Of a DNA stretch of 64,000 nt, positions 1 through 12,130 are shown one piece after another (positions within the stretch are counted from its first letter, which is position 1; each line of letters opens with the position of its first letter). The DNA lies in contig NW_024037057.1 of NCBI RefSeq assembly GCF_015706575.1, positions 5,513,203 through 5,577,202 on the forward strand, written 5' to 3'. The position numbers were made by a program, and so were the translations under genes. Source of the DNA: Patiria miniata. Taxonomy: Eukaryota; Echinodermata; Asteroidea; Valvatida; Asterinidae. The notes under the pieces are model-generated. The model made no database searches. It was not told where the DNA came from and saw only the letters and a list, made by a program, of their open reading frames with translations.

Positions 1-492
1 ATGTTTATTCGACAACTGAGGGCGCTGTTGCTGCGAAATCATTTCAGGAAGACGGTGTTTATGGGATTTGTGCACAAATGTGAACCCCAAACTCTGCTCA
101 TTGATACCCCCTTGAGAAGGTTTGCTCATTGGCTTACTGACAGGTAGGGCCTACTAACACAACAAATTAATGAATAAAAAAAAACATTTTTAACTGCAAA
201 ATATCCAAAACTTTTCGGGCACAAAGATTTTTGCCTGATGTAACATCACATTGTGCTCACAAGTATTAAAATTTGCATTAACATAAAATCCAAAAAGGCA
301 CCATAATAGTCTTGAAAACAGCAATTTGGAAATTTAAAATACGGTTAACTGGGATACAAAGGTGCATTACAAAAATTACATTGCATGGGCCCTTTAAGCA
401 CTGCAACATCAAGGGGAAAATTAATGAACTTTTCTTTGCCCCCATTACCGCTGACAAATACACACCTGATGTCGTTTCTTTTCTTTTAACAG
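1..492 (+). other. 3' part of the intron before the NLR-A NACHT exon
   Basis: This stretch holds no gene. It aligns by eye with 28136-28652, the intron before the equivalent exon of NLR-B: both contain an unusual GGCGCTGTTGCTGCGA segment followed by a shared run about lacking cysteines or coding sense. It ends in a pyrimidine-rich tract and AG at 491-492, the acceptor of the NACHT exon. An open reading frame extends back to an ATG at 312, but the extension does not match anything in NLR-B protein and crosses the acceptor, so it is intron sequence. Confidence 0.8.
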
Positions 493-3400
493 CCGCGACG
501 GGAAGAGCGCAATCCAGTCCGAGTGATGCTGCTGATCAGTGCAGGAGTGAATTAAAAGACCGATATACTACCACAGGTAGCTACGTTCAGCTAATCCCCT
601 GGGTCGATGACGACATGAAACATATCAGGGATATATATACAGAGTTACAATTAGAAAAGGGTGACCAGGATGACATAGAGGGCGATGTTGCGGAGTATGG
701 GGGCATTTTCCTCGTTAAAACAAAAGACGGGAATGTGATTAAACGCGGCATTTTGAGTGGATCACCTGGGATGGGGAAGTCAACCATTATTGACAAAATG
801 GCGTACGACTGGGCTGTAGGTGGTGCACTCGGACAGTTTTCACTTTTGTTTGTCTTGAAAATGTCCGCTCTCAAAGAAACGTCGGAGCTTGTTGAGTCGG
901 TGTTTTCTCAACTTTTAGCAGATGATACAGCTGTAGATAAGGGTGGCTTGGAAGCATTCATTAAAGACAATGGTAGTAGAGTGCTCATTCTGATAGATGG
1001 TTTTGATGAATTCACGACAACAAACCTCGAACCAGAGAAATTTGGGTCCATTCTAAGAATGCTTAATCGAAAATTTGGCAAAGAATGTTTTGTAGTTGTA
1101 ACAACACGTCCCTCACACTTGAACAAATTGAAGAGCAAATCACTAATTGAGAAACCTTTCACCCATGTGAATGTTTTGGGATTTAGGAGGGAAGATATTG
1201 GGCAGTATGTGAGAAATTTTTTCCCTGCAAAGCTTGATGAGGCTGAGGGACTCCTTGATAGGATTCGGTCATCGAATGTCCTGTCTGATTTAGCAAGGAG
1301 TCCCATGATACTTCTGCTAATGTGCTTATTATGGAGGGAAGAGGGAACACTACCTGATACTTTATCTAGATTGTTCAGTGAGGCAATCAGATACATATTT
1401 CAAAGAAAAATGTCTGAATTATCAGAAGAAGCAATATCGGAAGTGGTGATTGCAATCGGCAAAGTTGCTTTAGAAGGGCTTGTTTACCCAGAGCAAAGGC
1501 TTTCATTTCAAGAGGGAGAGTTTGACGAGAGTGCACTTGATATAGCAATACAAGCGGGCATTCTCACTAGCCAGAGGGTCATTAAGTGGCGCGGCACGGA
1601 CAATAACGTGCAGTTCATTCATAAGACACTTCAAGAGTATTGCGCAGCTATATATTGCCAGAGTCTTTTAAGGAAAGGCGGTGGGGAATTTCAGAAGATT
1701 CTTGATAAAATTGGATATCCTTGGAATTTTGAGTACATGCTGCGCTTCTGTTGCGGCGACAATCAACAATGCACAAGGCAAATAGTACGGATGCTGCACG
1801 AGAAGAATCTGCAACAGGAATTGGCCTTGAATTGCTACATGGAAAGTCAGTCAAGAGGTTTGTTATCAGATTTCGTGGAGTTGTTTTTCACTGAATCTAT
1901 GTGTATATGTCACTATAGCAACGACTCATTAAACTCGCTCGCGTGGTTGCTGCAGCATGTTGCCGAGCACACAGAGCCCTCGGGAGTAGATTACCTCGCT
2001 AAAGTACGTGGAGTTACATTTGAGTGGCTTAACTTGTCAGGGTCGATTGAAGTCTTGGCGCGAGGTCTGACTACAATGAAAAATCTTCAAAAACTCAGTT
2101 TTAAGGAATGTAATTTAATTCCGCGTAATTTGGGAGATATTTTCTTATCTGTTGGAGAGATGGTGAATGTAGCAGAACTTAACCTCTCACGCAATGATGG
2201 ATTGGGTGGTAACGGCGGAACGTGGGCGCCTAGTTTGAAGTCGATGACTCACCTGAAGAAGCTTGACATGAGTGATTGTGGCATTATAGGTAGCGATGTG
2301 AAATATATCGCTGAATCAGTAAGTCGAATGCGGAATCTGGTGCATTGTGATGTTGGTAGTCGGTATGAAACGTTCCGTGTTCAGCCATGCAGTAATGGCA
2401 TACAACTGAGCATTACCGGGTTCTCACTATCCGGCGAGGATGTGGCGGATACATTACAGTCATTAAGTAATCGGAGAGATTTAGTCAGTTTGACCCTTGA
2501 TAGTTCCTCATGTATCAGGACCTCTACCTCAGGATACATGTATAAGGTGAAATGGCTTGTTCAGCCATGCGATAATGGCTTACAACTGTACATTTCCAGT
2601 TTCCCACTAACCGGCGAGGATACTGCGGATGTGTTGCAGTCATTAAATAATCGGGGAGATTTAGCCAGATTGACTATTGATGGTGTTTGCGGTCTGGGTG
2701 GTTCCGCAAGTGTCTGGACTCCAGTTTTGCAAAACCTGACGGAACTTCAGAGGTTAAAGTTAAGTGATTGCTCATTGCAAAGCGCTGACATTGAACACAT
2801 TGCTGCAGCATTAGGTCAAGTATCAAACTTGGCCAATCTCAACCTTTCTAAGAATTCAAACTTGGGTGGTAACGCAGGAACGTGGGCGGATAGTTTGCAG
2901 AGGATGATGCACCTGAGATCACTTGATTTATCGGAATGTGGCTTAAATGAACAAGATATACCACATATTGCATCATCGATTGGTGAGATGTCCAACTTGG
3001 CCGATCTTGACCTTTCAGGCATTAATGGATTGGGCGGTAATGCCAGAACATGGGCGTCTAGTTTACAGTCGATGATTCACATAAAGAAACTTGAAATAAA
3101 CTACTGTAGCATTTACAGTGGCGATTTGAAATATATCGCTGAATCAGTAAGTCGCATGCGGAATCTGGAGTATTGTGAGTTCACAAGTTTCCCTGAGGTG
3201 TGGAGTTTAAAGTTGGAGGTGTGGCGTGTACAGTCACTGGGTAATGGCATAGAGTTGAGCATCAAGGAGTTCTCACTCACTGTCAAGGACTTGGCGGAAA
3301 TACTGCAGGTATTCAGTAATCACAGAAAGTTAGTCAGATTGACCTTTGATGGCATTTGCGGTCTTGGTGGTTCCTCAAGCATCTGGGCCCCACTCTTGCA

Positions 3401-4595
3401 AAACCTGACGGAACTGCAGACGTTATATTTAAGAAATTGCTCACTGCAAAGCGCTGACATTGAACACCTTGCTGCAGCATTAGGTCAAGCACCAAACTTT
3501 GCCGATATCAACCTTTCAATGAATTCGAACTTGGGTAATAACGTAGGAACGTGGGCAGCTAGTTTGCATAGAATGATGCAACTTAAATTACTCGATTTAT
3601 CGAAATGTGGCATAAATGAACAAGATATGCCACACATTGCATCATCGGTAGGGGAGATGCCAAACTTGGTCGAGCTGAATCTTTCAGGCAATGAAGGACT
3701 GGGTGGTAACGCCAAGATGTGGGCGGCTAGTTTGCAGAGAATGATGGACCTTAAATTACTCGATTTATCGGAATGTGGCATAAATGAACAAGATATACCA
3801 CATATGGCATCATCGGTTGGGGAGATGCCAAACTTGGCCGATCTTAACCTTTCAGGCAATAAGGATTTGGGTGGTAACGCCAAGACGTGGGCGGCTAGTT
3901 TACATAGGATGATGCACCTTAAATTACTCGATTTATCGGAATGTGGCATAAATGAACGAGATATACCACATATGGCATCATCGATTGGGGAGATGCCAAA
4001 CTTGGCCGATCTTAGCCTTTCATACAATAATCGATTGGGTGGTAACGCCAAGACGTGGGCGGCTAGTTTGCAGAAGATGATTCACCTGAAATCACTCGAT
4101 TTAAGGAATTGCAACATAAATGAACGAGATATACCACATATGGCATCATCGATTGGGGAGATGCCAAACTTGGCCGATCTTAGCCTTTCATACAATTATC
4201 GATTGGGTGGTAACGCCAAGACGTGGGCGGCTAGTTTGCAGAAGATGATTCACCTGAAATCACTCGATTTAAGGAATTGCAACATAAATGAACAAGATAT
4301 ACCACATATGGCGTCGTCGATTGGGGAGATGCCAAACTTGGCCGTTCTTAGCCTTTCATACAATAATCAATTGGGTGGTAACGCCAAGACGTGGGCGGCT
4401 AGTTTGCAGAAGATGATTCACCTGAAATCACTCGATTTAAGGAACTGCTACATAAATGAACAAGATAAACCACATATAACATCATCGCTTGGGGAGATGC
4501 CAAACTTGGCCGATCTTGACCTTGCATACAATTATGAATTGGGTGGTAACGCCAAGACGTGGGCGGCTAGTTTGCAGAAGATGATTCACCTGTAA
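493..4595 (+). CDS. NLR-A: NACHT-LRR exon, ends at a premature stop
   Basis: NOD-like receptor NACHT-LRR exon, closely paralogous to the NLR-B mega-exon. It starts at the acceptor AG 491-492 in phase 1, exactly as in NLR-B, so the N-terminal exons lie upstream of the window. In order it shows a pre-NACHT segment (CRSELKDRYTTTG), Walker A GSPGMGKST, Walker B VLILIDGFDEF, a helical region containing FIHKTLQEYCAA, and then ribonuclease-inhibitor-like LRRs in 56-residue double units of the type LDLSECGINEQDIPH. The frame stops at TAA 4593-4595, where neighbouring repeats have AAA (Lys, in HLKSL). The same frame stays open beyond it, so a single substitution explains the stop. A truncated receptor with NACHT and part of the LRRs could still be made. 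Otherwise this is a decaying pseudogene or a sequencing error. Confidence 0.85.
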
Positions 4596-6528
4596 TCACT
4601 TGCATTATTGGCATGCGACATAAATGAACAAGCTATACCACATATTGCATCATCGGTGTGGGAGATGCCAAACTTGGCCGATCTTGACCTTTCATGCAAT
4701 GAGGGATTGGGAGATAACGCCAATACGTGGGCGGCTAGTTTGCAGAAGATGATTCACCCTCACCTGAAATCACTCGATTTATCGGAATGCGGCATAAATG
4801 CACAAGATATACCACATATAACATCATCGCTTGGGGAGATGCCAAACTTGGCTAATCTTAGCCTTTCATACAATAAGGGTTTGGGTGGTAACGCCAAGAC
4901 GTGGGCGGCTAGTTTGCAGAAGATGATTCACCTGAAATCACTCGATTTATGGGAATGCGGCATAAATAAACAAGATCTATCACACATTGCATCATCGGCT
5001 GGGGAGATGCCAAACTTGGCCGATCTTAACCTTTCGGGCCATTGTTCCCTCCGCGCGCATTTTGTATCCAATGCTCTCCCCCACGTAATATCAATCGTAC
5101 GAATTTGAAATTTGTCACACGTATGAATCATAAGTTTTGGAACAACTTTACACGTTAATTTCTGACGAAAATGTTTAAATCTCATTAAAATGGAGGCAGT
5201 TTTTTTGCATATGCCCTTTTGCTGGGAACATTTTAGTCATTATGCGCTATTGCATAAGGGCATATGCACATATGCCCTTCTGCCGGGCACACGACGATAT
5301 AACATCATCGGTTGGGGAGATGCCCAACTTGGCCAATCTTAACCTTTCATTCAATGAGGCATTGGGTGGTAACGCTGAAATGTGGGCGGCTTGTTTGCAG
5401 CAGATGATTCACCTGAGATCGCTCAATTTATGGGAATGCCACATAAATGAACAAGATCTATCACACATTGCATCATCAGTAGGGGCGATGCCAAACTTGG
5501 CCAATCTTAACCTTTCAGACAATAAGGGATTGGGTGGTAACGCCGAGACGTGGGCGGCTTGTTTGCAGAAGATGAATTACCTGAGATCACTCAATTTATG
5601 CGAATGCGACATAAATGAACAAGATATACCACATATAACATCATCGGTTGGGAAGATGCCCAACTTGGCCGATCTTAACCTTTCATTCAATGAGGCATTG
5701 GGTGGTAACGCTAAGACGTGGGCGGCTCGTTTGCAGAAGATGATTGACCTGAAATCGCTCGATTTATCGAAATGTGGCATAAATGAGCAAGATCTACCAC
5801 CTATATCATCATCCGTTGGGGAGATGCCGAACTTGACCAATCTTAACCTTTCAAGAAAATGGGACTTTGGTCGTAACGCAGGAACGTGGCCGGCTAGTTT
5901 TCAGAGGAGGATTCACCTTTATATGAGAGATTGTGGCATTGACAGTCTCGGTAGTTCCGCTGAGGTGTGTCGTGTTCAGCCATGCGATAGTGGCATACAG
6001 CTTAGCATTCAGTGGCTCTCAGTATTAACGGGCGAGGGTATGGCGGATATATTACAGTCATTCAGTAATCGGAGAGATTTGGTCAGGTTGACCCTTCGTG
6101 ACATTGATGGTTCGGGTGGTTCCGCAGAAATCTGGACCCCACCCTTACAAAACATGACAGAACTTCGGGAGCTGAATTTAATCAATTGCTCACTGCAGAG
6201 CACTGACATTGAACACCTTGCTGCAGCAGTAAATCGAATGCCAACCCTAGAATCCCTCAGCCTTGAGGGAAATAAGTATATTTCTTTGATCGGCTTTGTA
6301 CAAAGATGGGCTCAATGCCTGAAACCGATGATGCATGTTAGAAGCCTGAAATTGGGTAATTGTGGGTTGACAGAAGAAGATAAGAAGCACATATCCGAGG
6401 CATGGAGAAGTGGAGTTGATTTTGAATCTGACGAGGAATGGAAAGGAAAATCTTCTGAAGATGACGATGAATGGAAAACTGAATCTTCTGAAGATGACTA
6501 TGAATGGGAAAGTGAATCTTCTTACTAG
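4596..6528 (+). pseudogene. NLR-A: LRR tail and acidic C-terminus, out of reach of translation
   Basis: This is the former 3' part of the NLR-A exon. From 4608 to about 5039 the LRR repeats continue in the same frame after the premature TAA. They are then interrupted by non-LRR sequence at 5040-5295 and resume in a different frame to the stop at 6526-6528. The ending matches NLR-B: a diverged LRR cap (SLQSTDIEHLAAAV), then an acidic tail built from three repeats of the SEDDYEWESESS type. Two independent lesions and a frame change make translation of this part very unlikely. The repeats are otherwise well preserved, so the lesions are recent relative to the duplication. Confidence 0.8.
5040..5295. 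other. Non-LRR replacement inside the NLR-A LRR array
   Basis: About 255 bp of unrelated sequence sits between an LRR unit broken after LNLSG and one resuming at ITSSVGE. About 38 residues of the expected 56-residue repeat are missing, so this is insertion with deletion rather than a clean insertion. It contains two similar direct repeats (CATATGCCCTT, near 5209 and 5269) and a near-perfect palindrome at 5256-5279, whose arms read AAGGGCATATG and CATATGCCCTT. No usable donor or acceptor sits at its edges, so it is not read as an intron. Confidence 0.7.
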
Positions 6529-8571
6529 ATGCCCTGGGCATCTAGTCATGGCCAATGTATGTCTGCGCTGAGATATGCTATGTGAAGCGCATGCACAAGT
6601 AGCCCATAACTTGAGCGAGCACGAGTATATGATGCAATTCTGAAGTCAATTAGATCGAATCAGTTTTAAAGTCACAACTTGTCGTGAGAAACCTAGGAAA
6701 CATAGTATTCTACTGAATCCAGTCATTTTGTGTGAACAAAGTGTACTACGCACCAATCGAAACACGCGGTGAAACAAAAAGAGAAATGATGCATATTCAT
6801 TCATTATATTTAAAATTAATTGGTATTCATAATCAAGCCAATCCGTTTCTAATTAAAAATAAAGAGGTAAATTTGAGCCAGGTATTGTTATTGACCAATT
6901 CACGAATCACCTGGATCGATTTTGTTTTTCTCGAGTTCTCTTCAGTATATATTTTTGGAACTCAAGCAAAATGGTTGAAATATAGAGGCTTGGTGCTGGT
7001 TGTGAAGGAATATATCTCTCTAAACACATACACAAATGTAAACACACACGTCTGCAAGATTGGAGATGCATATTTCATTCATAGACTCTCTCAAACTACT
7101 TTATCTTAGTAAACATAATAAGATACAGTAACAATGAAAAGAGGCTGCGGTTGTTTGATTTAGTAAAGCCTTGTTTGGTGAACAGCCTATCATGTATGAT
7201 TGTACCTAATAATTGTATACTCTAATCACTGGTTGATGTCGCCGTTGACTTATTATTTGTGTACGCCTGTTACAGAATTTGCTCAATCTAATGCGAATAT
7301 TAATATGTGGAATATTATTATGGCATGCAGTCAGTAAGAAATATCAAGATTACCAGAATGTGACATGCTGTTCTAATAACTTGTACATATTTTTGATAAA
7401 CTTAACTTTGTCTGAGGAATCGAACTGAAAGTTTGAAAGTGTACATATTTATACGTTAATATTGATTGTGCCACAAGAAGAGCTTATCCATAACCGTTTA
7501 TTTTTGTATCAAAAAAGTCTCTCATGACTTGAAGTGTTTACATACACGTACCATTTGAATTGTGTATTTGTTTAAAATGGCAGAGGCAACCTTTCCAATG
7601 CGACCAGTCTTCAAAGACCAAATATGTACGCATGCATAGACAGTATACCTGTATAATGCGGCCACTCTCCGCCATTCCTCTATGTGGGTGTTCACGTTAT
7701 GCTTACGTTGACAACGTTAGAAAAGTTAAAACAGATCAATATTGTATTAATGTCAAATGGTGTCTGATGGGGCAAAATACGCGGAATTGCAACATTTTGT
7801 CAAAAGCCCTAAGCCTTAAGACACCTAATTGGTGATAGTTGATATAAAAACCAACTAATTCTGAAGTTTTGAGTTTTAGCGGACGGTAGTTCCTAAGACA
7901 CTAAGGCTAATGTCAAGAAAAACAATTCAATTTTTGGACACTCACTTATGAAAAAGAAATGGTGGGCATTTTTTGTTGTTATTGTTCAGAATTTTGAAAG
8001 GAATCATACTGTTGACAATAAAAACAATTAAAGGAACGGTTAATGATTTGAAAAGAAAATAATGTTCTGTAAGTACAAAAATTGCCAGTTTGCAATATTT
8101 GTATTTTGTGAAAGTTTGTCTTTCAATTAAGTATGAGTTTACTTTATGTATAATGAACAGTATTGAGATGATGTTTGATTTTTATCCTGATGGAAACAAG
8201 GGATTTGATGCCTATGTACATGCAATTGAAATGTTATGCGAATCATTTGGACTGGCCTGAAATAAGCAATTGACAAATAAATTTTGTAATGGAGAAAGAA
8301 TAAGAACAATTTGAACTCGTGTCTTATTCTTTAAGGCGGACCGGAAGAAAAAGTTTAAGGTTGCATATAAGTAAATGAATTGTCATACTAACGAGAAATG
8401 TCCTCTCTTCGAAAATCGGAACACCACATCTTCACCTCAAATAAAACCTTGATTTAATCTCTTGAATTTGTTTTTTTTTATTAACGAGGGCAGGGCTTTG
8501 CTGTGTCATGTTTGATTGTTAGTTATAACGTGACGCTGGATGTCAACACCGAACAAAATACCAATGCATTT
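6529..8571 (+). repeat. 3' flank of NLR-A, paralogous to 39296-42205
   Basis: No gene seen. The sequence aligns in order with the 3' flank of NLR-B, from the base after the stop to about 8571. Shared landmarks include GTCTGAGGAATCGAACTGAA and TGCCACAAGAAG. A candidate polyadenylation signal AATAAA lies at 6858-6863. Relative to this copy, the NLR-B flank carries about 600 extra bases (39820-40440) and a local triplication (40923-41255). Confidence 0.75.
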
Positions 8572-9287
8572 AAATAAATGACTAAATAGCTAACATAATA
8601 AAACAAATCAGAAGATGAGTCATAAAAACAAACAAATAAATAGTTTGAAGCAAAAATAGATGTATTTCTACCCAAAATAAAAAGATGACAGAAAATTGTC
8701 TTGCAACGTTGAATAAGAAAACTGAATGTGTTTGTGCAGATAACTTACGTTGCAACATCACAGTCAACACAAAACATACGCAAAACTAATGACGAAAGAG
8801 AAGTTCTTTTTTACACCTGAGCACATCAACGTCTGTACTTTTTTTTTATGACGATCCAGGAGCATTAAATTTTGATTTACAATTGGTGTAGAGGACAAGA
8901 CAACGAGAAAACGTTTTTCAACAATATCTACACTATTTCACCTAATTTAAAGAACAAGTAAAGTTGTGTTTTTCTGAAATCGATTTTGGCGTCAAGTTGA
9001 TGATATGTTACTTACGATCATTGACCGCGTATTGGTCTATTTCTGTATGTCACTTGCATGCTGGAAGAGTCGTCTTGACTAGTGCCATTGCGGTCTTCCA
9101 AAACCACCCAATAGATACTTGTGCACAGGCTGTTTGATCTTCAGTTGTTATATATTAACGGTTCTAAGGACTTTTTGTCCCACAAGTACATGTATAGTTT
9201 CTGGTTACGCTTGGCTGTACTGGTTACACATAGCCGTGAACAGCGGCATATATTGTCCATTAGTTTGCATACTCGTAGGTTTTCAAC
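8572..9287. other. Spacer with no recognisable gene
   Basis: AT-rich sequence in which I see no supported coding region, RNA gene or clear repeat structure. Confidence 0.5.
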
Positions 9288-9458
9288 AGCGCCCCAATCA
9301 TAGATGGTACCAGCCCCCCCCCCCCCCCTATGATTTTACAGAGGCCAAGTGTCCGGAGAAAAACAAAAACTTGTGTACATTTCAGCACGGATGTGCAAGT
9401 GCCCTTTTCAAGAAATTTTTACCCCCCCCCCAGTAAAATTGACCTGGCTACGCCTCTG
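9288..9458 (+). repeat. Poly-C-containing interspersed repeat, copy 1
   Basis: Begins GCGCCCCAATC, contains a run of 14 C near 9311, then GAGGCCAAGTGTCCGG and a second poly-C run near 9421, and ends near TACGCCTCTG. Related copies are at 47786-47965 (reverse strand) and 63536-63725 (same strand). The family is not identified. Confidence 0.65.
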
Positions 9459-9529
9459 TTAAAGCGCCATTAATGCGTTATGACCACGGCAGTATTTGCC
9501 ATGGGCGCTTATCTATTCACGCAATATTC

Positions 9530-10450
9530 CAAAAGTCAAGAAGTGAAGTGTTTAAACGAATATTTATAGAGTCTGATGCCGCCGAAAGAGCGTACTAGGT
9601 GTGTTTCTAGCAGTGGCGTAAATCTGTGACGGAGAGTGGGGGAATGGGGGATGACCAAAATCAAGAAAATTGCCCGGCCTTGGAAATTTGATAGGAGGGG
9701 GGTGGGGGGCACCACATCACACCACGGGCGCTGATCATGATACAGAGGCACATCTTTAATGTATACTCCCGCTTACATCAAAATTACGCATTTGAAGCTT
9801 TTGTACTTTTTTACTTCATTTATCAGTGCTAAAGAATAGGCTACATAGGGACTTTCGAAAAATTCTTCAAAATCCGCTTTTTTGGTTTCTCACTAAGAAA
9901 TTGTAGTGAGAGGGAACGTTTCAAAAAAGTTGGGCATTTATACCCCATGTCCCGCGGCTTAACGCCCCTGGGTCCAGTAATCGGCTTCGTTCCATTTTGG
10001 CATCTAAAGAGTTTGAGGCCTATGACTCAATGGAATCCGGCTCAATTCGGACCCTTGTTCTGCTTCAGCAAGATTAAATCGATTAATACGAAGCAAAAAT
10101 TTGAAGAATATCCAATTGGTTGTGACTTTAAAACTCAAAGAATGATCCTCAAGTAAGAGATGAAGCCGCAGCCGGGAACGGATCCGTGCATTGGAAAACC
10201 CCCAAAGATAAACCCATGATCTGGTGTCCTGCCTCGCCATGTGTAAACCAGTTGACAAAAGATCACGCCAGGTGTAATCTGTGCTACCTTGCCAGGGTTC
10301 ATTATCAAAACGAAACTAATTATGAGGATCACGAGTTACAGTTAATATCATAATTGTGTTTACTTAGAGGGGCGTATAGCAGATCTGCATACAATCCATC
10401 GCAGTAGGCCATCGAACACCAGTTGAGTACATGGACAATTACCATTGAGT
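9530..10450 (+). repeat. Interspersed repeat family R1, copy 1
   Basis: First of four diverged copies that share, in order, the motifs GAAGTGTTTA, GTCTGATG, CATGATCTGGTGTC, GTGCTACCTTGCCAGG, CACGAGTTA, GGGGCGTATAG and CATACAATCC. Other copies end near 15190, 18690 and 19990. Within it, 9607-9740 is a poly-G insertion that reappears inverted at 15480-15640. No terminal repeats or transposase frame are evident, so the class is unknown. Confidence 0.65.
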
Positions 10451-10741
10451 TTACTTTCTGTGAGTGCATCTTCAACTCTTTCTTCCAACGTCAAACCGGT
10501 AAATACCAAGATGTCGCAAAAGACCATTCAGGATTTGAATGCCTACATTAAGGCAACAGCCGTCGTGTACGACCACTCCAACACCAAACTCGTCAGCAGG
10601 AAGACTAAAGTCAGCAGGCGTAGGAAGGAAGCGTTTCTTTCTGTGCTTCCATACAGGAAACCGTCGTCTGATCACCACTCCCATGAGAGAAGGACTTCAT
10701 CATCCCGCAAACCAAGACGCAAACCTGCGAAAGAAAGGTAA
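10445..10741 (+). CDS. Small basic ORF at the end of repeat R1 (doubtful)
   Basis: A 98-residue open frame, Ser/Lys/Arg-rich, with the stretch MSQKTIQDLNAYIK from an internal Met. The frame runs into GTAAG at 10737-10741, which could be a splice donor. I do not recognise a domain. A degraded relative occurs in the R1 copy near 19970 (MLRKTIQDLDSG), so the segment travels with the repeat. It may be a fragment of a transposon protein or a captured exon, or chance. There is no evidence of expression. Confidence 0.2.
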   Translation: MSLLSVSASSTLSSNVKPVNTKMSQKTIQDLNAYIKATAVVYDHSNTKLVSRKTKVSRRRKEAFLSVLPYRKPSSDHHSHERRTSSSRKPRRKPAKER

Positions 10742-10766
10742 GAGACTTTGTAAAGGATGTTCCTAA

Positions 10767-12130
10767 AAGAAAACTCCAGCTCTCTTAACATATGTATTTA
10801 AATTTGCAGAGACTTAAACTCGATGTCACATCTCCGGGATTGGCCCTTCCCAAGAGATTGACCTCCGGCAGTCCAACCAAGACATGAAATGATCAGCATT
10901 CAATTACACAATGGGAGGTGATGCCTCATTTCCCAATATAGTAACATTAATTTACAATATATTTACGAAATTTAGAAGCAAAATCAAATGAAATGTATTG
11001 AAATTTAAAATGTCTGCTCGTGGACCTCTCGTCAGTGCTGTACATGTTAATACATCTCTCTAGTAAAACAGCGCAGGTCCAACGATGAGGCATTAATCTT
11101 CTTGAAACGTCTCGTTGTTTTTTTTTGTTTTCTTGCAATGTGTGCCACAGTGGTCAGATAGGTGGGGATGATTATGTGATGCTTCTCCGAAGAGGACATT
11201 GTATGTAATTTTTTAAAAACTATTTATTTATTTATTTATTTTATTGGCTACTTCCATTTTCTATTGTCTGTTTCTTTCTTGAACGTATATAAATTACCAT
11301 TTTATAAACCCTTTTTTCTCTTCTAATTTCCATTTTGTTCCATTTCTTTCTTGGACTCATATATAAATATATACGTATATAAAACTCGGCATCGTTCTCA
11401 TCTGATATTTTGTCTGAGTGAACACTAAACACACTTTTCGTTTTCATACATTTATACACTTTTTTGTCTTCTTAGTTCACCCATTCTTGAGAGCCAGAAA
11501 TGATTCGCTGCAAAACAATGCAGGGCAAAATATTTATCTTAAGTAGTTCGCCTGTGAGATAACAGAAGAAATTCAAACTGGATACCGTATACCCCGGTGT
11601 TCTACAGTGTTTGGCATGATACCTCGTCTTCAGATATCCCTCTAATTTTTGCAACCCTTCTAGCTGAAAACTTTGCCTACGTTGGGTCACAGAAGTGGAC
11701 TGCCTTGTCTACTTTTTATGGGGAGTGGAAGTATGGGGCGGCGAAAAGAAGCGTGAAAGAGCCTATATATAGGTGACAATGGGAGTCAGTGTAGTTCTTG
11801 GCAGAAGGCAAGGAGATCCACATCTTAAGACTCTTTAGGGTCCTCCAAGAATGGGAGAGATGCGGGTTGGTGACTGTGTATCAATTCCGTTCTGGTAGTG
11901 TGGACAGCCTTAAACATTTATCATCTTATGCAACCCACACGAGCCTCCTCAGTTGTGAATGCCGAATACTCGTCGTCCAACTGATGCTGGGCAACAACAT
12001 TCAGCAAAAATATGAATTTGTTCGTTCTATGCATATTTTACTGTACGGTACCTTTATTGTTGTAAATTTACAATCTAAAACTGCTCACTGCTGCTTTGCG
12101 TGGTGCGTTTTTCTGCATAATTACCCAATA
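10767..12130. other. Spacer with a TTTA microsatellite
   Basis: No supported gene. A TATT/TTTA simple repeat occupies about 11219-11243. The remainder is AT-rich unique-looking sequence. Confidence 0.5.

Noticed and set aside
312..492. N-terminal extension of the NLR-A frame from an ATG
   Set aside because: It crosses a clear acceptor that is conserved in NLR-B, and it lies in intron homologous to NLR-B intron sequence.
5040..5295. Intron that would rescue the NLR-A LRR array
   Set aside because: There is no GT donor at the left break and no pyrimidine tract with AG at the right break. The missing 38 residues also argue against splicing.
9119..9436. 105-residue frame with a poly-proline run
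   Set aside because: The prolines come from the poly-C tract of an interspersed repeat.
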